Below, piece after piece: positions 30,369 to 41,379 of a stretch of DNA of 64,000 bases. The DNA lies in assembly GCA_025618425.1 (NCBI GenBank), contig CM046848.1, positions 32,553,802 to 32,617,801 of the forward strand, written 5' to 3'. Position 1 is the first letter of the stretch. The number at the start of each line of letters is the position of its first letter. Origin of the DNA: Heliocidaris tuberculata. Lineage: Eukaryota; Echinodermata; Echinoidea; Camarodonta; Echinometridae. Below the pieces are notes generated by a model. It was given only the letters and a program-made list of their open reading frames with translations. It was not told the origin of the DNA and ran no database searches. The position numbers and the translations under genes are program-made.

Positions 30369-31109
30369 GATCTATGTACCGTGCAGTCAAATATTCACTT
30401 CATGTGTTTGTTTTGTGTCCTTGTAAGGCTTAATTATTTGATTGATAAAAAGGGAACATCATCGTAGTTACATTTCCCTGATCTTTCCAAGTGACCATGA
30501 AAGCAGCTAGGCATAAATCTATCGTAAAATGCTCAAGAAAAATATTTAATTGTTTGATCCAACACGTGATACAGTTAGGCTAAAGCATGAGTCACATTTG
30601 TCCGATAACGATCACGATAAGATTTTTCATGAAAGTACACCCTACAGCTGCCCTACCACAGTTTAAAGGGATTTGGTAACTTTGTGGAGGCTTGATTTAA
30701 TAAATTGTTGAATTTTGATATCTGTCTTGTATAATGATGTTCAGAAGGATAAATAAATAGCCAGGGATAGAAAGGTTTTCAAATATATAGAGCTATTATT
30801 AAGATATCTATGGCTGAATACTCCTATTTACGAAAGCGTATGGCCATACGCTTTAGTCTAACACTGAGTCTATTGGGGAAAATGAGTCTGGCATTTCCGG
30901 TCACTTGCATATGTTTACTTTTGTGAAGCACATGAAATTTTGAAGTGCTTTTTACCCCTGGGCTTCATTTTCACACCATATTAAATACACTGATAGCATG
31001 TAAGGCCAGGCAGCTCGGATTTTATCAAGGATCTACAAAGTTACCAAATCACTTTAACAGACAAGAGCATACTCACACGCACACACCATATACATGTAGT
31101 TGGCTGTAC

Positions 31110-31215
31110 CTGTAATGGAAAATCTCGCTATCGTTATTGACCCAGGCTTTAGGTTAGGTTTATGGTTAGGATTGGGTATAATTTTGCATCCAGGGTTGAC
31201 AATGGATATTAAACA
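31110..31215 (-). repeat. Interspersed repeat with TTAGGTTTATGGTTAGG
   Basis: Contains TTTAGGTTAGGTTTATGGTT and ATCCAGGGTTGAC, shared with the blocks at 38776-39187 and 59380-59560. It resembles telomere repeats only superficially. Confidence 0.5.
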
Positions 31216-31611
31216 TGGAGCAAATTTCCCTGGAGTAAGTATCAAACAATTTAATTTCAAGGAAATTCCTTCCTGTTTTGTTTTAAAGGAAAATCGTTAT
31301 CTATTGGTTTTGATTATTTTCTATGTGCCTTGGCAAATGCAGTAGAGAAAAATTGACATAATCATCTTTAAAATTGGTATTTTAGCAAGATTTTCAACAA
31401 AATATTTGTGGTTCTTGGCTAACTTGATGTGCACAACACTGTACATTCATTTGATTTTGTAGCCCCTGAAATCCCTGTCGCAGGTTGCTAATGACAACTA
31501 CATGTATATCTATACTTAACATTAGCGTTACTATGTACATTAACCTTCAGACCGTTCCGTCCAATGTTCTTAATATCAAAATTAATTAATAAAAACAAAC
31601 TCCTAGTAATA

Positions 31612-31775
31612 TAGGGGCGGATCCAGTGGGAGGCTGAATCGGCCGCCCCCCCCCCCCCCCCCCCCGAAACCCAACATACCTTAAGTACACAGTAAAAAAA
31701 AAAAAAATGGCTCCTTATTTGTGTACTTTTTCGGCTCAGTGTCCCCTCTTTTGCAAAATCCTGGATCCACCCCTG
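31612..31775. mobile_element. hAT-like MITE with 8-bp target duplication
   Basis: Termini TAGGGGCGGATCCAG and CTGGATCCACCCCTG form the inverted repeat; flanking TAGTAATA occurs immediately on both sides (31604-31611 and 31776-31783). An 8-bp duplication and CAGGGGCG-type ends are hallmarks of the hAT superfamily. The interior has poly-C and poly-A runs and no coding. Confidence 0.65.
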
Positions 31776-31814
31776 TAGTAATACATGTATATTTACAAAA
31801 CAGGATACTCTAAA

Positions 31815-31857
31815 CCCCTCCCCCTCACTCCCTCTCTCTTTCACCCCCCTCTCTCTC

Positions 31858-31906
<49 letters not shown>

Positions 31907-31910
31907 GTGC
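31815..31910 (+). repeat. CT-rich microsatellite
   Basis: CCCTCTCTC-type repeats ending in about 20 uninterrupted CT units. Pure pyrimidine strand. Confidence 0.9.
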
Positions 31911-32079
31911 CATGATTATCATAAAGTAATAGTCCACTGTCTGGGGCCATGCATGCATTTGTGGGTAGAATGAATTTCACCATTCAAGGATTTCAATTCA
32001 GAATTGGAGATATGATGTTCCTTGGTCCTTGGTAGAAAATCAGCCTCTTGTGACATCTACATGGTGGAGAAATAGAGGG

Positions 32080-32148
32080 GATGGGAGAAAGAGAAATAAG
32101 GGGGAGAAGGGGAGAGTAAGAGGGGGAGAAAGAGAGAGGGGAAGGAGG

Positions 32149-32183
<35 letters not shown>

Positions 32184-32282
32184 GAAGGGGAGAGAGACCC
32201 AGAGAGGCAGTGAGGGAGAGGGGGGAGTGGGGAAATAGAGTTAGAGAAAGAGAGAGAGGGGGAGAAAGAGAGAGAGAGGGGG
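32080..32282 (+). repeat. GA-rich homopurine tract
   Basis: About 200 bases almost entirely G and A (GAGAGAGA core, GGGGGAGAAAGAG flanks) with only a handful of pyrimidines. Candidate for triplex DNA. Confidence 0.85.
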
Positions 32283-32751
32283 ATGGGTGCAGAGTGAATT
32301 TTGTTAATTTCACTTGACCGTTGAAGTATTGACTCATCAAGAAGCAATTGCCATTTCATATCAATAGTAATTAAGTCTGTCATGATGAAAAACAAAAGGT
32401 CAACAATAAACAATAACCTTTATAACGAGCATATATTCATACCAAGGATGTTTGTAGTAAAAGGGGTTATGAGAAGTATATGAAATTGTTTCAAATATCC
32501 AGAAAATAACACAAAAGTATTTAAAACAAAAGATAAGAATACAACTTACTTATAATATTTTGTCAAAATACATATATTTAACATGAATAATAAGGGAGCT
32601 TTTCTCTGCTGGATATAGTAATTAGGCCTACATTATTTAAACTAACTCAGTTATTTTTCTTCAGGAAATTCCTTTTCAACTATATCACTTACTTCTGAAC
32701 GAAAATGAAACAACATCCGCCCATCCTACACAAATTATTCTAGACGACCAT

Positions 32752-32958
32752 TTATTTCAAGATACCACTTACATCGAATCCAAAATTGTCGTAACCATAG
32801 TAACCTTCGTCTGGTTGGATTTCAGGTAGATCATTTGGCGGGGATCGTCTGATGATAAGTTCTATATCATCCTTGCCGTTTTCCAGCGTGTCTTCTATGT
32901 GTGACCTTGTTAATTGTCGAACGCTGGTACCGTTGAAGGAGAGTATCTCGTCTCCAGT
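32752..32958 (-). CDS. PDZ gene exon: second half of PDZ and tail
   Basis: Acceptor GAAG (reverse strand of 32959-32962) opens TGDEILSFNGTSV; this choice restores the usual G-L-x-x-G-D spacing of PDZ domains. A strong donor, GTAAGT, at 32772-32767 would end the exon after GFD. If unspliced, six more codons (VSGILK) lead to TAA at 32754-32752, followed by an AATAAA. So this is either an internal exon or the last one. Confidence 0.75.
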   Translation of the reverse strand, partial: TGDEILSFNGTSVRQLTRSHIEDTLENGKDDIELIIRRSPPNDLPEIQPDEGYYGYDNFGFDVSGILK

Positions 32959-35900
32959 CTTCATTGAAATAGAAAAAAAAAATTGAATATTCTTGATTTT
33001 ACGATGTCATTAATAAAGCTGCCATAAATTTATAACAGAACCCCGTGTCATAAAATAATTTCAATTGATTACAAAGATTACAAATAATTTGCATTGAGAT
33101 CAATCGCATCTCCTATCCTTTAGTACAGAATTGAGATTAATATCAATTACAATTATTTTTAATCAATCGCAACTCTTTTATAATACGGGGCCAGTGTATC
33201 ATTTCTCCGTAAATAAAAGTTTATTGTTTACTGATTTTCCACATACATGTATATCATTTTCATTTTTTTTTTAAAACAGTACAAATGAAAATTAAGAACA
33301 GGAACATAACAATTATATAAATTGAAATATAGATACAACAGATCATAATTCAATGGACTTGGTTATGATTTACACTAATAAAGCAATAAGTGGTATAATG
33401 TGGAAATTTTAATTGTAAAGGAAAACATAAGTGGAGGAGCCTATTAAGTAATCATGGCTCGCCTTCATTGACCCCTGTTTGAAAAAATAGAAATAGTTAC
33501 CGTCCGTCCAAACGTCGAGGGTCTTGAAATAACAAATAGGACTATAACAGTTATGTCATAATTGCATGGCCTAGCCTTCTCTTCTCCATTTCCCCTTCTC
33601 TTTCTCCTTTTTCCCCCCTTCTTCCCCCCCCCCTTTTTTTTTTTTTTTTTTGCTCGCTTGAAAAATGATAGGGGGTGGCCGCCCCCTGCCCTCCTGTAGC
33701 GCCGCCCCTGCGTCCAAATGCTATCTTTACAGTGAAAGAATATTCATGGTAATGACAGCAACACACACACACTTCGGTTGGCGTGGTGCACTGTGGTAAT
33801 CGGACAACATTATAACATTTCAAAATCAACAATTTAGATACACAATCTAATAATCAAGCGTGCATTATGATTCGAATAGTACTGTTCAAGAAGATATTGG
33901 TCTTGAGCGTAGTACATGTAGTCACTTAGAGATGGAAGTTAATTAGGACTTGCACTGGAGCAAAAAATCAATTAATGAACAAACATGGATTCTAGATTCA
34001 TATAGGAATTAACTTGGACTTAAATGCATACTGCTTCTTACCATAAGTCCTTGTTTCGTATCCTCTATGTTGATTTCTTTCATTTTAACAACAAAAGAAT
34101 CGCGGTTGTTGTGTGAACTTATGACGTCGTTCTTTAGTAGTTCGAACCCATAACCTTCTGTAGTTCGTTTCACGACGATGAACTCAAAAGAATTGTCTAA
34201 ATCCTATAAGAAGAACATGAACAAAAAAAAAATATATTGATTAATATGACTGTTTGATTCAACCAGTCATAGTGATAAATAAAGAAACATGGATTATCAA
34301 CGAAGCAGGGGCTACTTTCCTTGATTTCGATTTTTTTTCTTCAGCCTTTACATTCAAATTTTCGTATACATATAAGTCCATTTCCTCCGCAACAACTTGG
34401 AACGTTATAGTAATCAATAAGAGCACGACCCCCCCCCCCCCCCCCCACCATTGAAATGGGGAAAGAGAAAGAGAGATAGGGTAAGAGGGGGAGAGATAGA
34501 GAGAGAAAGGAAGGGCGGGAGAGGGGAGGAAGGGAAGGGAGAGAGGGGGTAGGAGGGGAGAGAGAGAAAAGGGGTGAGGGAAGGCGGGAAAGAGAGAGAG
34601 AGAGAGAGGGGGGGGGGTGTGAAGGAAAATGAAAAGAAGAAACGATCCCCTCTCACACCCTCCCCTAATCATTTCATCATCATCATTTCATCCCCAAGCA
34701 AGACCGTTGCCCACTCAAATACTGGACGCACACTACGCCACTGAGTAAACTGCTTAAGTAACTGTTGATTATGATGTAGGCATAAGTTCAATTATCTGAC
34801 TAACTGGTAATTTGGTTACAGTAATAAACCATGTGCCGTTTCCTAACTTTTTATAGCTCACACGTTTTCGTCACATGACTATTAAGCAAAATCCCGGTGT
34901 CTAAAAAAAATAATAACGTGCATCGTGTACATGCTTGATACAAAATCTTTGGTTTCGTCAAACTTACGTGACTCACGTAGCTGAATCTAGGAAAGAAAAA
35001 TAATGAGAAGAGAAGAGGTGGAAATAAATGAGAAACCGGTATGCTTGACATACTTAGATTATGATAAGTGATTACAGATTTTTCTACAAAAAGGGTAAAA
35101 AAAAAACATGACTCATTTTAGATGACATAAGGTTTGTGAAGGAATGAATTCCAGATATCTTCGAAGTAAGAAGAACAGGAGTGAAATTGGAAATTATATA
35201 TTTTCTTGAGAAGGATAATTTGCAGTGCTAGTTAAAATGGGCACTCTTCAGTCTAAAAACGTGGACAGTTTGGGTGGTGAAAGAAGTAACTTTGAATAAC
35301 GAGAAACTGCACTAACATTTATATTAGAGAAAATGAAAGGGGCATTGAGATATGAAAAGTTTCCATTGGCGTTACATGCTATATGTAAACGTAATTAAAC
35401 ATAGAATATAACGCCCCCTCCGTCACAACTGTTCGTTTAGAACAAACTTGTATTTTTCACTACCCATGCTACAGTAGTACAGTGGTAAACAATGAAAATG
35501 TGAACTTTTACAGTGGTGAATCCAGGATTCTCTGTCCGAAGGGGTTGCACAATTCCAAAAATCAGTGACAAGTGACGAGCAAAAAAGGGTTATTACATTT
35601 CCCAGTGGCGGATTTAGGAGGGGCAATCCCGGCCCGTGCCCCCCCCCCTTTTTGAGGGAAAACAATGCATTGTGCCACCGCTATTTGCGATTGTGCCCCC
35701 CCCCCCTTTTCGAGCAAAAAACCTTTTTTTTTTTTTTTTTTTTTTTTTGTTGCTTGTCAGAGAATTATGGAGGGGAACTGGACCCCATAACCCCCCCCCC
35801 CCCCCACCCATTGGAGTGATGTTGTGAGAGGCGAGAAAAAAAATATGGTCTACCTCCAAGCAATATGGGTCTCCTCCAAGCAGTTTCCCAAAGTTGACAA

Positions 35901-37095
35901 TCCTGCATTTGTGTGCCCCCCCTTATACGAAATCCTGGATCCGCCCCTGCATTTCCAATGCCTTTTGGGTTTTATTACTGCGGGGGGGGGGGGGTTACCT
36001 GTACTTAATAAGGTATGCTACATTGGGTTCAGTTGTCAGGGGGCCCTGCCCCCCCCCCCCCCCCCCCCCACCTCGTGCAAGCCGCCCCCTCCCTGGATCC
36101 GCTATATACTGTTTTAGATATTACTCACTTGTCACAGAAGTGATCCATCGTCATTGCTTTGAGTTTTGAGGCCGCTGTCTTCCCCGGTCTGCTCGAAGAA
36201 TTTACGAAACAAACTATTTCTCCGTCAAGAGCTTCTGTGAGGGATGTCAAACTCAAGCAACCGTCCTGCGTCTGACACCTGTTTTCAATCAAACAGATAT
36301 GTTACCAGAGAAATGATGGGAAATGTGAAAATCGTCACTAGCTGAAAAGTAGGGTAAGGGGGTATAAGACGCAGAAATTTCGGTGACTATTATATACCAT
36401 AGCTTTCAACACTCTCACCTGATTCCCCGTTTATTCTTTTGAAAAGAGTAGACAAAGTCACAGATTATGATGTGGCGAAAGCAGTCACATAAAGGAGGAC
36501 TTGAGATCAAGTAAACGACAAAAAAAAAATGAAAATACAATGACACAGCTTACAAATGCATGTTGTTAAAAATAAAAATAGTATGACGAAAATAGGAAGT
36601 GTGTATGTGGATGAGACCTTACCTGCTATTGGGTGAGATTATAAGATCTTAGTTTAGAATACAGATGACATGTCGGTCTACTGGGATTAGGCTTGAATGC
36701 ATATATTAGGTAGGTGGTTTATGCATTGACACGGGTTCGTAGATGGATAAGTGGCAATGATGTTAATTTTACTTTCCCATTTTAGAACAGAAAATGTTAT
36801 TTTCATGTCAATAGAGTACTAGGAGATATTATGTGGTTGATGTTCTGGTGAAAGCAGTGGTGGAAGGTCGCATGTAGTATGAACAGGTGATAAATATCAC
36901 AAATTTATTATTTGTATTATGATAAATTACTCTTTTATCAGAAGCTATAGAATAAGGCATCACCAATAAAATAAGCACCAGTGCTATAACAGGAGAAGTA
37001 CGGTGTAGTATTAGCAGAAGTAGTAGCAGTAGCAGCCGTATATAGTAGTAGTAGTTGTGGTGGTGGTGGTGGTGGTGGTAGTAGTAATATAGTAA

Positions 37096-37184
<89 letters not shown>

Positions 37185-38267
37185 TTAATAGTAGTAGCAG
37201 TAGAAGTAGTAGAAGTAGTAGTGGTAGTGGTGGTAGTGGTAGTAGTGGTAGTGGTAGTAGTGGTAGTAGATTTTGTTGTTGTTGAGTAGCAGCAATATTT
37301 AAGTAGTAATAGTAGTAGCGCCGATTAAAAATACAGTTTTGACTATTGCAAAACACCCCACAAATAAAATCTAGTTTTTCTCGAGTGAAACAGATCTATA
37401 TGTGAGCCAGCGTCCAATATGTCATTTTTTTTTAGTTACACAATTTTACATAATGCAAACAAAAAATCACATATATAGGGAAAATGTGAATTACCTGAAA
37501 TAATTATATAAACCAATAACTTATAATCTAACGAAATAATTGATAAACCAAACACATGCATTACCGCAACAACGTTGCATACTTACTTTTAAAAATGATA
37601 ACATAAATGTGTTTCTAAATAATTATTATCAGACCAAGACTAACGAGTCAACCAATTCTGCGTCAGTGCTATAACTACCAGTAAAATTAACAATAACATT
37701 TCACTATCATAACTATAGTCGTAAGTCCTATGAAACTCCATCTAATATCTACTTAGGCCTATCTAGCTATATTAAGGGATGGTTAAATTAAAAATGGGTC
37801 TTCTATGTATACCGACAGCCCACGAAACTAACAAAACAAAGAAAATACAAATGAAACTATACAAAAGAAGAACATTCCAAAGATCCACGAGACCGACGAG
37901 TCGGTCGCGACGGCCCAAGACGACAGCCCACAAGACTGACAAAACAAAGAAATACAAAAGGGAAGATAGAAAATTGCGATCTCGTAGGTCATATCCCTCT
38001 AAAAAGTGAATAGAAGTCCAAGAGACAGACAATAAGACATGAAATCAACCAGAAAATAATCATTATTCTAATCCAAAGAAACCATTAAGGTGTTTAGAAT
38101 TTAACAATCCAAAACTATATTACTTCAGATAGTGATAAAATTTGAAATTGTAAAATTACTAATATCTGTTTCAGTTCTTGAATGTCAAGATGTATAATGT
38201 AAGTGTAAATGAAAACTCACCAAGTGGAGGCTTTGAAACCGTCGTCACTTTTGAATACGCGAGCGAG
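32752..38267 (-). CDS. PDZ-domain protein, partial gene
   Basis: Five exons join on the minus strand: 38267-38221, 36278-36129, 34986-34968, 34203-34042, 32958-32773 (or on to a stop at 32752). The N-terminal 70 or so residues (LARVFKSDDGFKASTW to AMTMDHFCDK) match no family I know. They are followed by one PDZ domain from FEFIVVKRTTEGYGFELL to DDIELIIRRS. GLMTGDEILSFNG is the typical second half of the PDZ core, and GYGFEL occupies the carboxylate-binding-loop position. PDZ domains bind C-terminal tails of partner proteins and act as scaffolds. The tail PPNDLPEIQPDEGYYGYDNF is acidic and Tyr-rich. No start codon exon was found upstream. The gene converges on dynamin and diverges from the NLR. 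Confidence 0.75.
33040..33192. mobile_element. Palindromic foldback, CCCCGT...ACGGGG termini
   Basis: CCCCGTGTCATAAAATAATT on the left pairs imperfectly with AACTCTTTTATAATACGGGG on the right, and CAATTGATTAC with the mirrored inner part. About 150 bp in a PDZ-gene intron. Confidence 0.45.
34042..34203 (-). CDS. PDZ gene exon: first half of PDZ
   Basis: Acceptor CTTATAG and donor GTAAGA on the minus strand; 162 nt, phase 0 to 0, 54 residues from DLDNSFEFIVVKR to EDTKQGLM. It holds the first PDZ strands and the GYGFEL motif in place of the classical GLGF. Confidence 0.85.
34446..34620 (+). repeat. Second homopurine tract
   Basis: About 170 bases of G and A with few interruptions, preceded by poly-C at 34431-34446 and ending in a G run. 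It lies in the intron upstream of the PDZ exon, about 2.2 kb from the similar tract at 32080. Confidence 0.85.
34968..34986 (-). CDS. PDZ gene 19-nt microexon
   Basis: Minus strand: a long pyrimidine tract (CTTCTCTTCTCATTATTTTT) and CTTTCCTAG precede ATTCAGCTACGTGAGTCAC, then the donor GTAAGT. It enters in phase 2 and leaves in phase 0, exactly what is needed to join 36129 to 34203, where direct joining hits a stop (AAG ATT TAG). Encodes FSYVSH after completing a Lys. A second AG six bases in would give a 13-nt form, also in frame. Confidence 0.6.
35603..35949. mobile_element. hAT-like MITE with CATTTCC target duplication
   Basis: Left end CAGTGGCGGATTTAGG, right end AATCCTGGATCCGCCCCTG. CATTTCC flanks both sides (35596-35602 and 35950-35956). 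The interior has several poly-C runs and a 24-T run. Non-coding. Confidence 0.6.
36040..36105. mobile_element. GGATCC-family fragment with poly-C
   Basis: GGGGGCCCTG, a run of about 19 C residues and CCCTGGATCCGC: the remnant of one end of the hAT-like family seen at 31612 and 35603. Confidence 0.4.
36129..36278 (-). CDS. PDZ gene exon: unrecognised N-terminal region
   Basis: Acceptor GAAAACAG, donor GTGAGT on the minus strand; 150 nt, completing Trp and leaving with AA of a Lys. Residues CQTQDGCLSLTSLTEALDGE to KLKAMTMDHFCD. Hydrophobic strand-like stretch IVCFV followed by a Ser-rich turn. I do not recognise a domain; frame and phases agree with neighbouring exons, which supports it. Confidence 0.65.
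37056..37275 (+). repeat. TAG trinucleotide microsatellite
   Basis: GTGGTGGTG, then about 30 near-perfect TAG units, then TAG/TGG mixtures. On the opposite strand it gives a false poly-Leu open frame. Confidence 0.92.
38221..38267 (-). CDS. PDZ gene exon: most upstream exon found
   Basis: Acceptor ATTTACAG, donor GTGAGT on the minus strand; 47 nt, residues LARVFKSDDGFKAST plus TG of the next Trp. No Met precedes it in frame before a stop, so at least one upstream exon is missing; it may lie between here and about 42000. Confidence 0.5.
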
Positions 38268-38775
38268 CTGTAAATGACTACTTCGACGTCCAATTCAAAA
38301 GACACGCTGTGAAACATTCTATGAGAACTAGTAATTCAACTCTTAGAAGAGAACTCTATGAGAACACACCTTGGCGAACATCGGTTGTGTTCATACGTGT
38401 AGTTAGTAGTGAAGACCCAGATAGCTGTTTGAGGTCAAGTATAATGTATTTCCATGGTATACCAGCATCTTGCCAGCATCCGCGATAGAACGTTATAAGC
38501 GAAAGGCAATAAGAACTCGGAGACGTGTTCACACCTAGATTTAGTCCATGATGACAATTAAACTTGACTTGAATGTTTGTTTTTATGTTGTGAGAAGAAA
38601 AGCGACAAGACATGTAACAAGGTGTGGTGAGTGAAAATGTCTCATTTCACTGTCCCAACGGTGTGAAATGTCACGCCATTTTCTTTGCTTACTACCAAAC
38701 TACCATACACCTTAAAATAGCTGATATTATCATTATGAAAATGTGATGTTTGAATAGAATCCCGGACTAAATGTT

Positions 38776-39256
38776 GCTCCGACATAATGCTCCGGCCACA
38801 ATTGCTCCAGCCTCTATTTTGTTAAAGATATAGGGCTACGGAAAGGGTTTCATTTGGGTTTAGGGTTAGGTTTATGGTTAGGGTTAGGTAAAGTATTTGG
38901 TCCAGGGTTGATGTCAGGGGCCGATCCAGGGGGGGGGGGGGCGGGCCCCCTCCCCTGGCAAAGAAAAGGCACACTCATAGAAACGCTGATGACCTTTTTT
39001 CCCTTTTTCTGTTTTGCTTGCTTGCTTGTCATGGTTAGGGTTAGGTAAAGTATTTGGTCCAGGGTTGATGTCAGGGGCCGATCCAGGGGGGGGGGGCGGG
39101 CCCCTCCCCTGGCAAAGAAAAGGCACACTCATAGAAACGCTGATGACCTTTTTTTTCCCTTTTTCTGTTTTGCTTGCTTGCTTGTCAGAAAATTTTCAGA
39201 TTACCCCCCCCCCCCCCCCCTCCCCCTCCCCTCCTTCACAAAATGCTGGATCTGCC
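38776..39256 (+). repeat. TTAGGG-like repeat with 157-bp tandem duplication
   Basis: TGGTTAGGGTTAGGTAAAGT, then GTATTTGGTCC and a GGCCGATCCAGGGG tract, occur at 38874-39030 and again at 39030-39187, nearly identical apart from G/C/T run lengths. The block ends with poly-C and ATGCTGGATCTGCC, an end of the GGATCC family. Confidence 0.75.
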
Positions 39257-39699
39257 ACAGGTTGATGTTTGGAATTGGGTTAGTGTAGAACACACGGATA
39301 TACTGATCTGTGAGTTGTCAAGTTCTTATTTGATCTCATCTATAAATTTTTATCGCGGATGCTTGTAAGATGCTGGTATACCCTGGGACATAATAAGAAA
39401 ATTGACCTCAAACAAATAACGGGGTCTTGATCACTGTCAACATGCACATAAATTTCTATACATACATGATTATGTACAAATCCATACACAGATCTGCAGG
39501 TATATTGTAGACAGGTATATTACCCACATTTACCCCACCCTCATTTATTTCTTTTCATTTAGTTATTTCCACTCTCTTTATAAAAGCATCATATACAAGC
39601 TTTGCTTAGCATGCCCCTCCGTTTCATTGCACATGTATATGTTATGTCAATAATGATCCGTTTATATACAAAGTTATTACATTGTTTCATGTTTAATCA

Positions 39700-39775
39700 T
39701 TGAATCGATATGGATCATGTCTGCTTATTTTGAAACGGAAAAATAAATCAAATGAAATCAAATCAAATATTAAAA
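39700..39775 (+). mobile_element. Retrotransposon tail fragment
   Basis: GAAAAATAAATCAAATGAAA and (TCAAA)n, the same type of tail as at 9826. Only the extreme end remains. Confidence 0.4.
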
Positions 39776-40343
39776 TACATACAATACATGTTCACAAAAA
39801 ATATAAGTTCATAAATAATTGGGGGATCACAAAAGCCAAAGGCTTGTTGGGGACGATTCCCTCAATAGTTACATCAAATCAAAATTGAGTCCTTTTTTTT
39901 TAAAACAAGAAAAACACCCTCCTTTCACATCCTCACTCTCATTGCACAACTTGCCCCCTCTCCACCCCCCTCTATCTCTCACTATTTCTCTTCCACTTTT
40001 TATGAACTGAGAGAGAGGAAGAGAGAGACAGAGAGAGAGAGAAAGAGACAGACAGGCAGACTGACAGGGGGGCTGTTCAGCTTCAGTGACCTCCCAAAGC
40101 TGCTCCTGGTATAATAAAAAAATATCAACGTGGTAACCTTTAATTTTTTATTATTAGGCATATCTATATATAGTGTATAAATATTATGTATATAATTCTT
40201 TTAATGGCTCCTTTCCTCACCACCTTACACTACTTGTTCATAATCTGATAATTTATATTTCATGAAAGAGCATGTATAGATGATCAATTATGAGTATTTT
40301 GTTTTTGTTTTTGTCATATGTTACTCTTATTATTATTATTATA

Positions 40344-40345
<2 letters not shown>

Positions 40346-40411
<66 letters not shown>

Positions 40412-40444
40412 GTTAGTATTAATTATTGTCATTATTATTATTAC

Positions 40445-40477
<33 letters not shown>

Positions 40478-40499
40478 ATTATTATCATCATTATTATTA

Positions 40500-40545
<46 letters not shown>

Positions 40546-40590
40546 CATCATCATTATTATTATTATTTTTATTGTTGTTGTTGTTGTTGT
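40346..40590 (+). repeat. TAG and ATT trinucleotide microsatellites
   Basis: About 22 TAG units, then over 40 ATT or ATC units, then GTT units. They produce false poly-Asn, Val and Tyr frames. Confidence 0.92.
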
Positions 40591-41379
40591 TGTTCTGATT
40601 ATTGATGTTATATTCCAACAAAATATTAATGGATATGTCAGTGAATTTCAGTGAATAAATACATACAAATACATATATGTCTTATTTATTATTAGTATGT
40701 CTATATTTTTGAATAAATCAAATGTTCTTTGATTTAGTGCATAACTTTCAAGACAATGCTTTACGATTGATTAATGCAGTTACTTCGTAATTTCGCTGAT
40801 TTGCTTCATACAATGTCTATGTTACTGTTTTTTATAATTTACTTATTTTTTTAATATCATTTTTTGGGGTAAACAGAACACCTATAGTCATTTAACTATT
40901 GTAATATCATCTTTAATGCTAATAAAGACAAATGAAATGAACTGGTCTTAACTTAACCAAATCTCTGGCTTTATCCAGTCATTCTCCGTTTTTCATATAC
41001 CCCCCCCCCCCTGCCATTCAGATTGCCTCTCTATAATATGATTGTATATGATTTATTTCTTTGACAGTGATTCGAAATTGAAATAGTCCTTCAGAAGTAT
41101 TAGGCAATTAGAATATTTGTTTAACAAACATGACGAGCTCATAAAGAATGAGATTTAAAATAATTTAGAATTATGGCTTCCTTTGATAATTTTTTTTTCT
41201 TCTTCATCATTATGTGTCTCAACAATATAATAATGTTATCACATATAATTACTCAAGTGAACCTTCCTTAAAACAACAAACAACAAAAATACATCTTTTG
41301 CTTAATGATGATTAATGAAAAATACCAATTGCTTTAAGACTTGTGACTGAAGATAGGAAGAACGAAGTTAAATTGGTGG

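Larger units (their letters stand above)
24076..30370 (+). other. Candidate long dynamin 3' UTR
   Basis: No second gene found in this 6.3-kb stretch. It carries an AATAAA soon after the stop (24262) and two near 30277 and 30363. It also holds a 138-bp foldback (28059), a poly-G run near 27470 and a CT microsatellite (29557-29715). Whether the long form is transcribed is inference. Confidence 0.4.
30371..32751. other. Intergenic space between convergent dynamin and PDZ genes
   Basis: No exon recognised on either strand. Contents: TTAGGTT-type repeat near 31110-31215, an hAT-like foldback (31612-31775), a CT tract (31815-31910) and a GA-rich tract (32080-32282). Further PDZ-gene exons on the minus strand could have been missed. 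Confidence 0.45.

Noticed and set aside
36829..37356. Long minus-strand open frame rich in Leu
   Set aside because: It is a translation of the TAG trinucleotide microsatellite at 37056-37275; no splice sites or family resemblance.
38860..39050. Possible interstitial telomere (TTAGGG-like)
   Set aside because: Units are irregular and embedded in a longer dispersed repeat seen elsewhere in the window.
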